Below are positions 1 through 8,824 of a DNA stretch of 64,000 bases, one piece after another. The notes under the pieces are model-generated. The model was not told the origin of the DNA, did not search any database, and was given only the letters and a program-made list of their open reading frames with translations. Both the position numbers and the translations under genes were made by a program. Position 1 is the stretch's first letter, and every line of letters starts with the position of its first letter. This DNA is from Streptomyces sp. BHT-5-2 (lineage in GTDB: Bacteria; Actinomycetota; Actinomycetes; Streptomycetales; Streptomycetaceae), in contig NZ_CP081497.1 in assembly GCF_019774615.1 (NCBI RefSeq), positions 1,860,001-1,924,000 on the forward strand, written 5' to 3'.

Positions 1-1658
1 CCCGCGAACGCGGCGACTTCGACGCGGCGTTCGCCGCCGCACCGGCGACCGTCGACGTCACCTACACCGTGCCGCCGCTGCACAACCACCCCATGGAGCC
101 GCACGCCGCCACCGCCCAGTGGGCGGACGGCCACCTCACCGTCCACGACTCCAGCCAGGGCTCCACCAGGGTCTGCGAGGACCTGGCCGCCCTCTTCAAG
201 CTCGGCACCGACGAGATCACCGTGCGCTCCGAGCACGTCGGCGGCGGCTTCGGCTGCAAAGGGACGCCCCGCCCGCACGTCGTGCTCGCCGCGATGGCCG
301 CCCGGTACACCGGCCGCCCGGTCAAACTGGCCCTGCCCCGCCGCCAGATGTCCGCCGTCGTCGGCCACCGCGCACCCACCCTCCAGCGGGTGCGGATCGG
401 CGCCGGCCGGGACGGCGTGATCACCGCCCTCGCCCACGAGACCGTCAGCCACACCTCCACCCTCACCGAGTTCGTCGAACAGGCCGCGATCCCGGCCCGC
501 ATGATGTACACCTCGCCGCACAGCCGCACCGTCCACCGCATTGCCGCCCTCGACGTCCCCACCCCCTCCTGGATGCGCGCCCCCGGCGAGGCCCCCGGGA
601 TGTACGCCCTGGAGTCCGCGGTCGACGAACTCGCCGCCGCCCTGGACCTCGACCCCGTCGAACTGCGGCTGCGCAACGACCCCGACACCGAACCGGACTC
701 CGGCCGCCCCTTCAGCAGCCGCCACCTCGCCGACTGCCTCCGCGCCGGCGTCGAGCGCTTCGGCTGGCCCGCCCGCGACCCGCGCCCCGGCGTGCGCCGC
801 GACGGCGACCTGCTGCTGGGCACCGGCGTCGCCGCGGCCACCTACCCCGTCCTGATCTCCGCCTCCGACGCCGAGGCGCACGCCGACCCCGACGGCGGCT
901 ACCGGATCCGGGTCAACGCCACCGACATCGGCACCGGTGCCCGCACCGTCCTCACCCAGGTCGCCGCCGCCGCGCTCGGTGTCCCCGAGGACCGGGTCCG
1001 GGTCGACATCGGCAGCAGCGACCTGCCGTCCGCCGTGCTCGCCGGCGGCTCCTCCGGTACCGCCTCCTGGGGCTGGGCCGTCCACAAGGCGTGCACCGCG
1101 CTGCGGGCCCGGCTCCGCGACCACGACGGGCCGCTCCCCGCCGGAGGGATCACGGTCGCCGAGGACACCCGCCGGGAGGCCGCGGAACCCTCCCCCTACG
1201 CCCGGCACTCCTTCGGCGCGGTCTTCGCCGAGGTGCAGGTCGACACCCGCACCGGCGAGGTGCGCGTCCGGCGGCTGCTCGGCCAGTACGCGGCCGGGCG
1301 GATCCTCAACCCCCGCACCGCACGTTCCCAGTTCGTCGGCGGCATGACCATGGGCCTGGGCATGGCACTCACCGAGGACAGCGCCCTGGACCCGGTCTTC
1401 GGCGACTTCACCGCCCGCGACCTGGCCGCCTACCACGTCCCGACCTGCGCCGACGTCCGGGCCGTCGAGGCGCACTGGCTCGACGAGGAGGACCCGCACC
1501 TCAACCCCATGGGCAGCAAAGGCATCGGCGAGATCGGCATCGTCGGCACCCCGGCCGCGATCGGCAACGCGGTGTGGCACGCCATCGGCGTCCGGCTCCG
1601 CGAGCTGCCGCTGACACCGGACAAGGTCCTGGCCGCGCTGGCCGTGCCGCTCACCTGA
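1..1658 (+). CDS. Xanthine dehydrogenase family molybdopterin-binding subunit (C-terminal part)
   Basis: This is the 3' part of a molybdenum hydroxylase large subunit; the reading frame is already open at base 3, so the start lies outside the window. The molybdopterin-binding domain shows GGGFGCKG (VGGGFG-type motif), a RAPGEAPGMYALE segment where the family usually has R-x-F/P-G, and near the C-terminus GSKGIGEIGIVG, whose GxGE glutamate is the conserved catalytic base. Such subunits oxidise purines, aldehydes or N-heterocycles together with 2Fe-2S and FAD subunits, which would lie upstream. It is distinct from the complete xanthine dehydrogenase locus at 52.7 kb, so the genome has at least two such enzymes. 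The substrate cannot be read from the sequence. Confidence 0.9.
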   Translation, partial: RERGDFDAAFAAAPATVDVTYTVPPLHNHPMEPHAATAQWADGHLTVHDSSQGSTRVCEDLAALFKLGTDEITVRSEHVGGGFGCKGTPRPHVVLAAMAARYTGRPVKLALPRRQMSAVVGHRAPTLQRVRIGAGRDGVITALAHETVSHTSTLTEFVEQAAIPARMMYTSPHSRTVHRIAALDVPTPSWMRAPGEAPGMYALESAVDELAAALDLDPVELRLRNDPDTEPDSGRPFSSRHLADCLRAGVERFGWPARDPRPGVRRDGDLLLGTGVAAATYPVLISASDAEAHADPDGGYRIRVNATDIGTGARTVLTQVAAAALGVPEDRVRVDIGSSDLPSAVLAGGSSGTASWGWAVHKACTALRARLRDHDGPLPAGGITVAEDTRREAAEPSPYARHSFGAVFAEVQVDTRTGEVRVRRLLGQYAAGRILNPRTARSQFVGGMTMGLGMALTEDSALDPVFGDFTARDLAAYHVPTCADVRAVEAHWLDEEDPHLNPMGSKGIGEIGIVGTPAAIGNAVWHAIGVRLRELPLTPDKVLAALAVPLT

Positions 1659-1815
1659 GAGCCGGTCGACTCAAACGGACCTCCCGCGTTGCGGGCCCGG
1701 ATGCCGCGGGTCAGCATGGCAGTCCACCCATACTGACGGTTGCTCACTCTTCGTGTTCGGGGTTCGTTGGTCCGACGAGGTGAAGGACGTGAGCCTCGCG
1801 GTGAGGAGCCACCAC

Positions 1816-2358
1816 ATGACACCACCCGGCGACCGGCACTACACGGTCGAACTGCACGTCTCGGCGGAGCGCGTCCCCCAGATCCGGCGGATCGTCGCCG
1901 CGCACCTGCGCCACTGGAACCTCGAACCGCAGATCCCGGCCGTGTGCGAGGGGGTGGCGGAACTCCTGACCAACGTCCACCGCCACGTCGGCCCCGACGC
2001 CCGCTGTGTGGTCGAACTCCGGCGCACCGGCCGCCATCTGACCGCCGCGGTCGCCGACGAGGGCCCCCGGCTGCCCCGGCTGGAGTCCGCCGCCGACGGC
2101 GGACTCGCCCGGATCGCCGCCCGCAACGACAGCTGGGGCACCTGCGGCACGCCCGACGGCAAGGTCGTCTGGTTCACCCGCCGCGTCGGCGCGGCCCGCA
2201 CCGCCCGGTCCGCCCCGTCCGCCCCGCTGCGCAGCGTGCCCGACGTGGTGCCGCCCCCGCCCGCCCCGCAGCCGCCCCTCCCCGCGGCCGAACCCGCGGC
2301 ACCCCCCGCCGCCCCGGCCCCCACCGGCCCGTCCCCGTCGGAGGCGACGCTGGTCTAG
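1816..2358 (+). CDS. ATP-binding (HATPase_c, anti-sigma-like) protein
   Basis: A 180-residue stand-alone GHKL ATPase domain of the anti-sigma/RsbW type common in Streptomyces. The N-box is in GVAELLTNVHRH and a D-x-G-like segment in VADEGPRLP; a Pro/Ala-rich, probably disordered tail follows residue 140. Proteins of this type usually act as anti-sigma factors or serine kinases of STAS anti-anti-sigma factors, but no partner gene is adjacent. I chose the ATG at 1816 because GAGGAG lies 7 bases upstream; an in-frame GTG at 1753 would add 21 residues without a good ribosome-binding site. Confidence 0.82.
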   Translation: MTPPGDRHYTVELHVSAERVPQIRRIVAAHLRHWNLEPQIPAVCEGVAELLTNVHRHVGPDARCVVELRRTGRHLTAAVADEGPRLPRLESAADGGLARIAARNDSWGTCGTPDGKVVWFTRRVGAARTARSAPSAPLRSVPDVVPPPPAPQPPLPAAEPAAPPAAPAPTGPSPSEATLV

Positions 2359-2388
2359 GACAGGCCCCAGCCCCGGCTCGGCACCGCG

Positions 2389-2434
2389 AACGGCCGGCGG
2401 GTCACGGTAGAACCACCGTGACCCGCCGGCCGTT
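2389..2434. terminator. Perfect 20-bp inverted repeat, probable terminator
   Basis: The arms 2389-2408 and 2415-2434 are exact reverse complements around the 6-base loop AGAACC, with TTTG just after. It lies 30 bases after the HATPase stop codon and 205 bases before the phospholipase gene. The long perfect stem fits a strong terminator of the HATPase transcript; a protein-binding palindrome is a less likely alternative. Confidence 0.75.
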
Positions 2435-2639
2435 TGTCCTGCCCGGGCGCCGCCGGCCGGCGAGTTCGCCCTCCGTACCGCGAGGTGTCACCTCCGGGAC
2501 ACCCCCCCTTCCCGGACCCTCGTTCCTCTTGGAACACTCTGCTGACCGCTGTACCCGCGGTATCCGAACGACCCCTTCCGCACCGCCCTCCCGACCCGAC
2601 CGTCCGTCATCCCCCCACCCACACGAGGTCCCCAGACAC

Positions 2640-4697
2640 ATGGCTGACATCAACCGCCGGCGCTTCCTCCAGATAGCCGGCGCCACCGCCGGCGCCACCG
2701 CCCTCTCCAGCAGCATCGCCCGCGCCGCCGCCATCCCCGCCCGGCGCAGCGCCGGCTCCATCAAGGACGTCGAGCACATCGTCGTCCTGATGCAGGAGAA
2801 CCGCTCCTTCGACCACTACTTCGGCTCGCTGCGCGGCGTCCGCGGCTTCGGCGACCCGCGCCCGGTCACCCAGCCGAACGGCAAGTCCGTCTGGTACCAG
2901 TCCGACGGCGGCAAGGACCTGCTGCCCTACCACCCCGACGCCGAGAACCTCGGCATGCAGTTCATCGAGGGCCTCAACCACGACTGGCACGGCGGCCACC
3001 AGGCGTGGAACAACGGCCGGTACGACCAGTGGATCCCCGCCAAGGGCACCGGCACCATGGCGTACCTGACCCGCAAGGACATCCCCTTCCACTACGCGCT
3101 CGCTGACGCCTTCACCATCTGCGACGCCTACCACTGCTCGCTGATGAGCTCCACCGACCCCAACCGCTACTACATGTGGACCGGCTACGTCGGCAACGAC
3201 GGCACCGGCGGCGGCCCGGTCGTCGGCAACGAGGAGGCCGGCTACGGCTGGACCACCTACCCCGAGCGCCTGGAGAAGGCCGGCATCTCCTGGAAGATCT
3301 ACCAGGACATCGGCGACGGCCTGGACGCGGCCGGCAAGTGGGGCTGGATCGACGACGCCTACCGCGGCACCTACGGCGACAACTCGCTGCTCTTCTTCAA
3401 CCAGTACCGCAACGCCAAGCCCGGCGACGCGCTCTACGACAAGGCCCGCACCGGCACCAACGTCAAGCAGGGCGGCGGCTACTTCGACCAGCTCAAGGCC
3501 GACGTCAAGGCCGGCAAGCTGCCCCAGATCTCCTGGATCGCCGCCCCCGAGGCGTTCTCCGAGCACCCCAACTGGCCCGCCAACTACGGCGCCTGGTACG
3601 TCTCCCAGGTCCTGGACGCGCTCACCTCCAACCCCGAGGTGTGGAGCAAGACCGCGCTGTTCATCACCTACGACGAGAACGACGGCTACTTCGACCACGT
3701 CGTCCCGCCGTTCCCGCCGGCCTCCGCCGACCAGGGCCGCTCCACCGTGGACACCGCCCTGGAGCACTTCCCCGGCAACGCCACCTACGCCGCCGGCCCC
3801 TACGGCCTGGGCCAGCGCGTCCCGATGCTGGTCGTCTCCCCCTGGAGCACCGGCGGCTACGTCTGCTCCGAGGTCTTCGACCACACCTCCGTCATCCGCT
3901 TCATGGAGCGCCGCTTCGGCGTCCACGAACCCAACATCTCGCCCTGGCGCCGCGCCATCTGCGGCGACCTGACCTCCGCCTTCGACTTCTCCCTGGAGAA
4001 CACCAAGCCGGCCTCGCTGCCGGACACCAAGGGGTACCAGCCGCCGGACCACAAGCGGCACGACAGCTACCACCCCACGCCGCCCGCCAACCCCGTGCTG
4101 CCCAAGCAGGAGGCCGGCTCCCGCCCCAGCCGCCCGCTGCGCTACGCCCCGCTGACCGACGGCAAGGCCGATGTCGCCGGGGGCCGCTTCACCCTCACCT
4201 TCAGCGGTGGCGGCGCCGCCGGCGCCTGCTTCCTGGTCACCTCCGGCAACCGCACCGACGGCCCCTGGACGTACACCACCGAGGCCGGCAAGACCCTCTC
4301 CGACACCTGGAACTCCGCCTACTCCAAGGGCAGTCACGACCTGACGGTGCACGGCCCCAACGGCTTCCTGCGCACCTTCCGGGGCCCCGGCAAGAAGGCG
4401 ACCCCCGAGGTGACCGCCCGCCACGACGCCGCCTCCGGCAGGCTGGAGCTGTCCTTCACCAACCCGGGCACCGCCCCCGTCCGCCTGACCGTCGCCAACG
4501 CCTACGGCGGCGCCAAGCAGACCGTGCGGGTCGACCCCGGCGGCACCGTCACGCAGCGCGTGGACCTCACCGCGAGCAAGCGCTGGTACGACCTGACCGT
4601 CACCGCCGACACCGACGCCGGCTTCCTGCGCCGCCTCGCCGGCCACGTCGAGACCGGCAAGCCCGGCGTCAGCGACCCGGCACTGCACACCGCCTGA
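2640..4697 (+). CDS. Phosphocholine-specific phospholipase C, Tat-exported
   Basis: A 685-residue secreted phospholipase C of the phosphoesterase (acid phosphatase/PLC) superfamily that hydrolyses phosphatidylcholine or related lipids outside the cell. The N-terminus has a twin-arginine signal (NRRRFLQ at residues 5-11) followed by an Ala-rich hydrophobic stretch. The catalytic domain begins with HIVVLMQENRSFDHYFG at 46-62, the hallmark of the family. Later come ITYDENDGYFDHVVPP and the HTSVIRFMERRFG segment, and the last ~200 residues form two beta-rich repeats of the DUF756 type found at the C-terminus of bacterial PLCs. The length matches the family. It is monocistronic: hairpins lie on both sides. 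Such enzymes are often phosphate-starvation controlled, but I see no clear PHO box. Confidence 0.93.
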   Translation: MADINRRRFLQIAGATAGATALSSSIARAAAIPARRSAGSIKDVEHIVVLMQENRSFDHYFGSLRGVRGFGDPRPVTQPNGKSVWYQSDGGKDLLPYHPDAENLGMQFIEGLNHDWHGGHQAWNNGRYDQWIPAKGTGTMAYLTRKDIPFHYALADAFTICDAYHCSLMSSTDPNRYYMWTGYVGNDGTGGGPVVGNEEAGYGWTTYPERLEKAGISWKIYQDIGDGLDAAGKWGWIDDAYRGTYGDNSLLFFNQYRNAKPGDALYDKARTGTNVKQGGGYFDQLKADVKAGKLPQISWIAAPEAFSEHPNWPANYGAWYVSQVLDALTSNPEVWSKTALFITYDENDGYFDHVVPPFPPASADQGRSTVDTALEHFPGNATYAAGPYGLGQRVPMLVVSPWSTGGYVCSEVFDHTSVIRFMERRFGVHEPNISPWRRAICGDLTSAFDFSLENTKPASLPDTKGYQPPDHKRHDSYHPTPPANPVLPKQEAGSRPSRPLRYAPLTDGKADVAGGRFTLTFSGGGAAGACFLVTSGNRTDGPWTYTTEAGKTLSDTWNSAYSKGSHDLTVHGPNGFLRTFRGPGKKATPEVTARHDAASGRLELSFTNPGTAPVRLTVANAYGGAKQTVRVDPGGTVTQRVDLTASKRWYDLTVTADTDAGFLRRLAGHVETGKPGVSDPALHTA

Positions 4698-4704
4698 CCG
4701 GCCC

Positions 4705-4739
4705 GGCCGGGAGGCGCCCGGCACCGGCGCCTCCCGGCC
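4705..4739. terminator. Terminator hairpin after phospholipase C
   Basis: A perfect 14-bp stem (4705-4718 with 4726-4739, arm GGCCGGGAGGCGCC) around a 7-base loop starts 8 bases after the phospholipase stop. No T-run follows, as is usual in Streptomyces. Confidence 0.75.
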
Positions 4740-4787
4740 CCACCGCTGCCTGCCCCCGCCCGCCAACCCACCGGCGGGAATGTCGCC

Positions 4788-4818
4788 TTGCCCTGGAGCG
4801 CACTCCAGCTCCTAGCGT
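4788..4818 (+). promoter_or_regulatory. MerR-type promoter with palindrome in a 19-bp spacer
   Basis: A TTGCCC -35 box (4788-4793) and a TAGCGT -10 box (4813-4818) are 19 bp apart instead of the usual 17. The spacer region holds the perfect dyad CTGGAG-CGCA-CTCCAG (4793-4808). An over-long spacer containing a dyad is the signature of promoters activated by MerR-family regulators through DNA distortion. The start codon of the aldo/keto reductase lies 30 bases downstream. The controlling regulator is not adjacent. Confidence 0.68.
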
Positions 4819-4847
4819 GTGCCCCACCACCGACCAGAGGGGAACAC

Positions 4848-5906
4848 GTGCGGTACACACTGTTCGGCAGGACCGGTCTGCGGGTGAGCGAACTCGCCCT
4901 GGGCACCATGACGTTCGGCGAGGACTGGGGCTGGGGCGCCGCCAAGGAGACCAGCGCGCGCCTCCTCGACGCCTACGCGGACGCCGGCGGCAACTTCCTC
5001 GACACCGCGAACAACTACACCGGCGGCACCTCCGAGACGATGCTCGGCGAGCTGCTCGCCGGCCGACGGGACCGCTTCGTGCTGGCCAGCAAGTACACCT
5101 GCGCCACCGCCCAGGGCGACGTCAACGCCGGCGGCAACCACCGCAAGAACCTCGTGCAGTCCGTCGAGGCCAGCCTCCGCCGGCTGAACACCGACCGCCT
5201 GGACGTGCTGTGGGTGCACGCCCGGGACAACTTCACCCCCGTCGAGGAGGTGATGCGCGCCCTGGACGACCTCGTGCGCTCCGGCAAGGTGCTCTACCTC
5301 GGCGTCTCGGACTGGCCCGCCTGGGAGATCGCACAGGCCAACACCCTCGCCGAGCTGCGCGGCTGGACCGCGTTCGCCGGCTCGCAGCTGCGCTACAACC
5401 TGCTGGAACGGACCGTGGAGCGCGAACTGCTGCCCCAGGCCCGCGCCTTCGACCTGGCCGTCCTCGCCTGGGCACCGCTCGCCGCCGGCAAGCTCACCGG
5501 GAAGTACCGGCGCGGCGAGTCCGGCCGGCTGGACGACCACGACTGGGACAACCGCGCCGACCACAACGCCGAGGAGACCGTCACCGCCGTCCTGGAGATC
5601 GCCGAGCAGGGCGGCTGGAGCCCGGCCCAGGTGGCGCTGGCCTGGCTGCGGCAGCGCCCCGGCAACATCGTCCCGATCATCGGCGCCACCAAGGAGCACC
5701 AACTGGCCGACAACCTCGGCAGCGTCGAGGTGACCCTCGACCCGGACGCCCTGGCGCGGCTGGACGCCACCAGCGCGGTCCCGCTCGGCTTCCCGCACGC
5801 CTTCCTCCGCGAACCGGGCATCACCGAGACCGTCTACGGCGACCGCTGGGCCGCCATCGAGGACCGGCGCTCCACCTACCGGCGCACCGTCCACGACATC
5901 CGCTGA
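4848..5906 (+). CDS. Aldo/keto reductase
   Basis: A 352-residue NADPH-dependent aldo/keto reductase with the full catalytic tetrad: Asp52 and Tyr57 in LDTANNYTGG, Lys82 in LASKYT and His124 in VLWVHARDN. The C-terminal part carries the nucleotide-binding segment with VPIIGATKEHQL. It resembles the YghZ/Tas-like group acting on aldehydes and other reactive carbonyls; the true substrate is unknown. The GTG start at 4848 is preceded by AGAGGGG at a good distance. The gene stands alone behind a promoter with a MerR-type dyad, which suggests induction by an electrophile or redox signal. Confidence 0.9.
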   Translation: MRYTLFGRTGLRVSELALGTMTFGEDWGWGAAKETSARLLDAYADAGGNFLDTANNYTGGTSETMLGELLAGRRDRFVLASKYTCATAQGDVNAGGNHRKNLVQSVEASLRRLNTDRLDVLWVHARDNFTPVEEVMRALDDLVRSGKVLYLGVSDWPAWEIAQANTLAELRGWTAFAGSQLRYNLLERTVERELLPQARAFDLAVLAWAPLAAGKLTGKYRRGESGRLDDHDWDNRADHNAEETVTAVLEIAEQGGWSPAQVALAWLRQRPGNIVPIIGATKEHQLADNLGSVEVTLDPDALARLDATSAVPLGFPHAFLREPGITETVYGDRWAAIEDRRSTYRRTVHDIR

Positions 5907-5955
5907 CCGTCCGTACCTCCGCCCGCGCCCCGCGGAGCCCGGCCGGTACGCGGAA

Positions 5956-5986
5956 CGCCGCCGCCCGGACGTCCCGGGCGGCGGCG
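5956..5986. terminator. Bidirectional terminator hairpin
   Basis: A 13-bp stem (5956-5968 with 5974-5986, arm CGCCGCCGCCCGG) and 5-base loop followed by CTTT lies between the convergent aldo/keto reductase and L,D-transpeptidase genes. Confidence 0.72.
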
Positions 5987-6029
5987 CTTTCCGGTCTGAT
6001 GCGGCCGGTGCGGCTGCCTCAGCGCGCCG

Positions 6030-7205
6030 TCACTTCAGTGCGCTGCGCTGCTGCCACTGCTGCCAGTTCTCCTGCCAGACCTCCAGGCCGTTGCCGACGT
6101 CGGTCTTCGCGGTGCTGGAGGTGCCCTTCACCTCGACCGTGGAGCCGATGCTCAGGAAGTCGTACGCCTTCTTGGCGTCCGAGGTGGTCATGCCGAAGCA
6201 GCCGTGGCTGTTGTTGACCACGCCGATGGACTGGTTCCAGGGCGCGGAGTGCAGGAAGGTGCCGGACGCGGTGAGGTGGGTGACCCACTTGGAGTCCAGC
6301 ATCCACTGGTTGCCGTAGCCGATGGTGGCGGAGTCCATGGTCTCGGCGGCGTTCTTGCTGCGGACGGTGTGGATGCCGCCGCGGGTGGGGGCCTCCGGGG
6401 AGCCCGCCGAGCCCTTGATGGTGTCGACCGCCTTGCCGTTCTCGTACAGGGTCATGCTGTGCGAGGGCACGTCGATGACGGCCTTGTGGTCGGCGCCTAT
6501 CTTGAAGTCGAAGTCGTAGTCCCGCGCGAAGTAGCGGCCGCCGCCGGAATCTATCCCGCCCAGCGCGCCCCGCACCGAGACCTTGGTGCCGCTCGGCCAG
6601 TAGTCCTTGGGCCGCCAGTCGATCCGGTCCTTGCCGTCCCAGTCCCGCACCCAGCCCCAGGCACCCTCCACCTTCGGCTGGCTGGTGACCTTCAGCGCCT
6701 TCTCGACCTCGGCGCGCCGGCTCTTGTCCACCTTGTCGTCGAACTTGATCGAGATCGGCATGCCGGTGCCGACCGTCTGCCCGTTGCCCGGCGTGTTGGT
6801 CAGCTTGTTGACCTTCTCGGCCTGCTCGGTGGTGAAGGTCGAGGTGGCCGAGGACTCCTTGCCGCCGGTGGACTTCGCCTTGGTGGTCACGGTGTAGGTG
6901 GTCTTCGGCCGGACCTTGCCCTCGGACGTCCAGGACGCGCCGTCGGCGGCCAGGTGGCCCGGCACCTTGTCGCCCTTGTCGTCCTTGACGTCGACCGCGG
7001 TCAGCTTGCCCCCGTCCGCCTTGACGGATATCGGCGAGCCGAGCTTCGCGGCGTTGCCGCCGGCGGCCGGGGTGACGGTCACCTTGGCCGCCGGCTCCGC
7101 CGCCGTGGACGAGCCGGCGCCGGTCCCGCACGCGGTCAGCAGCAGTCCCGCCGCGAGGGCGGCGGGTATCAACCGGGCGGTGTGGCGGCGTGTTCCGGCG
7201 TGCAC
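6030..7205 (-). CDS. L,D-transpeptidase lipoprotein with Ig-like domains
   Basis: A 391-residue peptidoglycan cross-linking enzyme that makes 3-3 (meso-DAP to DAP) bridges on the outer face of the membrane. The start is a lipoprotein signal ending in the lipobox LTAC, with Cys26 as the lipidated residue. Two Ig-like domains follow (about 45-225, similar to those of mycobacterial LdtMt2), then a YkuD catalytic domain ending in SHGCFGMTT with nucleophile Cys336. The motif is SHGC-FGM rather than the common SHGC-VN/VR, as in actinobacterial Ldts. I chose GTG at 7205 because GGAGGG lies 6 bases upstream on the minus strand; an upstream ATG at 7229 would overlap that ribosome-binding site. Monocistronic and convergent with the reductase. 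Confidence 0.93.
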   Translation of the reverse strand: MHAGTRRHTARLIPAALAAGLLLTACGTGAGSSTAAEPAAKVTVTPAAGGNAAKLGSPISVKADGGKLTAVDVKDDKGDKVPGHLAADGASWTSEGKVRPKTTYTVTTKAKSTGGKESSATSTFTTEQAEKVNKLTNTPGNGQTVGTGMPISIKFDDKVDKSRRAEVEKALKVTSQPKVEGAWGWVRDWDGKDRIDWRPKDYWPSGTKVSVRGALGGIDSGGGRYFARDYDFDFKIGADHKAVIDVPSHSMTLYENGKAVDTIKGSAGSPEAPTRGGIHTVRSKNAAETMDSATIGYGNQWMLDSKWVTHLTASGTFLHSAPWNQSIGVVNNSHGCFGMTTSDAKKAYDFLSIGSTVEVKGTSSTAKTDVGNGLEVWQENWQQWQQRSALK

Positions 7206-7354
7206 GAGGGTCCCTCCAAAGCTGAACAACGGACAGCGGCGGAGCCGGAGGCATCCGCCGCATATACAGATGTTTTGTCCGCTTCAGAGGTTGTGCGGTG
7301 CGCCGGTTTATTAGGACACAGTTCGATATCGAAGTCCGGAGGGCGCCGCGCGGA

Positions 7355-8605
7355 TCAACTGGATCCGGACCCGGTCGGGGTGCTGGGGGTCACGCTCCCG
7401 CCGGGCTGCTCCGGTGTGGTGGACCCGGGCGTGGGCTGCTCGGGGGTCGAGGGACTGCCCGGCGTCGAGCCGGGACTCGACGGGGACTCCGGCGAGGTGC
7501 CGCCCGGCGACTGAGGTGACTGCGGCGTCCCACTCCCCGGCGAACTGGGGGATGACGGGGCGGACGGCGGCGGGGAGAACGGCGAACTGGACGGCGCCGG
7601 CGCCGGCTGGTCCGTACTGCCGTCGGTGCCCTGCGGGCGGCTGAAGTACTGCCCGTTGACCCCGTCCTTGAGGACGAACGTCTGCACCGGCTCCGGCGCC
7701 GGCTGCACCGTCACCACGTCCGAGTCCCGGAACTCCGGCCAGGGTTTGCCCTGCGTCGTCAGTCCCTGCCCGCCGGCCGCCGGCTTCGTCAGCGGGTTCC
7801 CGCAGGCGCAGCGCACCCGCGGCACCCCGAGCGCGTCCACCAGCACTGCCGTGCCCGCCTGGAGCACCGCCTGGTAGGAGGTGGGTTTCCCGTCCTGGTA
7901 GCCGTGGTTGGTGACCCAGGTGTCGACCCGCAGCTGCACCGGCGTCAGCGACCGCAGATACGTCGGCAGCTCCCCGACGCTCGTCCCCACCACGCCGGCG
8001 AACGCCTGCGCCTTGTCCCGGTCGCGGTCGAGATAGCGGATCTGCTTCTCCACGTCGCAGCTGGCCTTGGATTGGCTGCCGCCGTAGAGGCCGGGCGCCG
8101 CCCCCGACACGCTCATGGCCTGGTGGTCGCCGTGCGGTGCGACGGACGGGGTGGCCGTCGGGGACGCGGTGCCGTCACCGTTCACCGTGGAGTCGGTGTA
8201 CGGGGCCGGGCCCGACGAGCCGGCCGACTCCAGGTGCAGTGCGCCCGCGGTCCCGCCGCCGCCCAGGCGGGGCAGCACCACAGCGAGGACCACGGCCACG
8301 ACCACCACGGCCGCGGCGAGCGCGATCCGCGGAGCCGACCGCCACCAGGGCCGGGACGGGCCGGGGGGCCCGCCGCCCGGGCCGCCCCGATCGCCGTCCC
8401 CTCCGCCTCCGTCGCCCCCTCCGCCCCCTCCGCCGCCGGTGTCGACCGGGGGCGGAGCGCCGCCGGTGCCCGGCACGGTGGGCCGCCCCGGCTGCGGCGA
8501 CACGCGGGTCGGCGGGTGGGAGTCCCCGGTGGGGGTGAGCGGCCCGGACGGCGGGCCGATCGGCTCGCGTCCCGGCTGGTCGTCCGGTGGCGGTGAAGAT
8601 GTCAC
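7355..8605 (-). CDS. DUF6777-type membrane-anchored, Pro-rich protein
   Basis: A 416-residue protein of unknown function. The first ~85 residues are Pro/Gly-rich and cytoplasmic, including runs of eight and four Gly; one membrane segment follows at about 90-112 (ALAAAVVVVAVVLAVVLP). The extracytoplasmic domain (about 120-330) has cysteines in ASCDVEK and RCACGNP and the conserved look of actinobacterial DUF6777; the last 85 residues are a Ser/Pro/Gly linker typical of wall-spanning tails. GTG at 8605 follows AAGAGGGA closely; ATG at 8635 is possible but lacks a ribosome-binding site. It diverges from the streptophobe gene. The topology suggests an envelope role; none is proven. Confidence 0.75.
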   Translation of the reverse strand: MTSSPPPDDQPGREPIGPPSGPLTPTGDSHPPTRVSPQPGRPTVPGTGGAPPPVDTGGGGGGGGDGGGGDGDRGGPGGGPPGPSRPWWRSAPRIALAAAVVVVAVVLAVVLPRLGGGGTAGALHLESAGSSGPAPYTDSTVNGDGTASPTATPSVAPHGDHQAMSVSGAAPGLYGGSQSKASCDVEKQIRYLDRDRDKAQAFAGVVGTSVGELPTYLRSLTPVQLRVDTWVTNHGYQDGKPTSYQAVLQAGTAVLVDALGVPRVRCACGNPLTKPAAGGQGLTTQGKPWPEFRDSDVVTVQPAPEPVQTFVLKDGVNGQYFSRPQGTDGSTDQPAPAPSSSPFSPPPSAPSSPSSPGSGTPQSPQSPGGTSPESPSSPGSTPGSPSTPEQPTPGSTTPEQPGGSVTPSTPTGSGSS

Positions 8606-8824
8606 GGGTCCCTCTTCCCGGCGTGCTGGGGCCATCGGGCAAGGCGAACTGAGCCCGGATTTGCGGGTGTAGGAGCAGGTATCGGCATATGCGCGTGTGC
8701 TTATGGGCAATTGTGTGCTCAGGTCGGGCGCGCTCCGCAAGCGGGGAGGTACGGAACGTGCGTACCGTGGCCGGGACGGCGCCTCGGCCCCGCGCCCGGC
8801 ACGAGACACCCGCAGGAGGCAGTC

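Noticed and set aside
62..841. Long minus-strand frame opposite the first molybdenum hydroxylase gene
   Set aside because: It is an antisense shadow of a GC-rich gene: Arg/Ser-rich text, no ribosome-binding site, and the plus strand has clear family motifs.
2607..4766. 719-codon minus-strand frame opposite phospholipase C
   Set aside because: Gly/Val/Ala-only composition with no motif; a by-product of third-position GC bias in the real gene.
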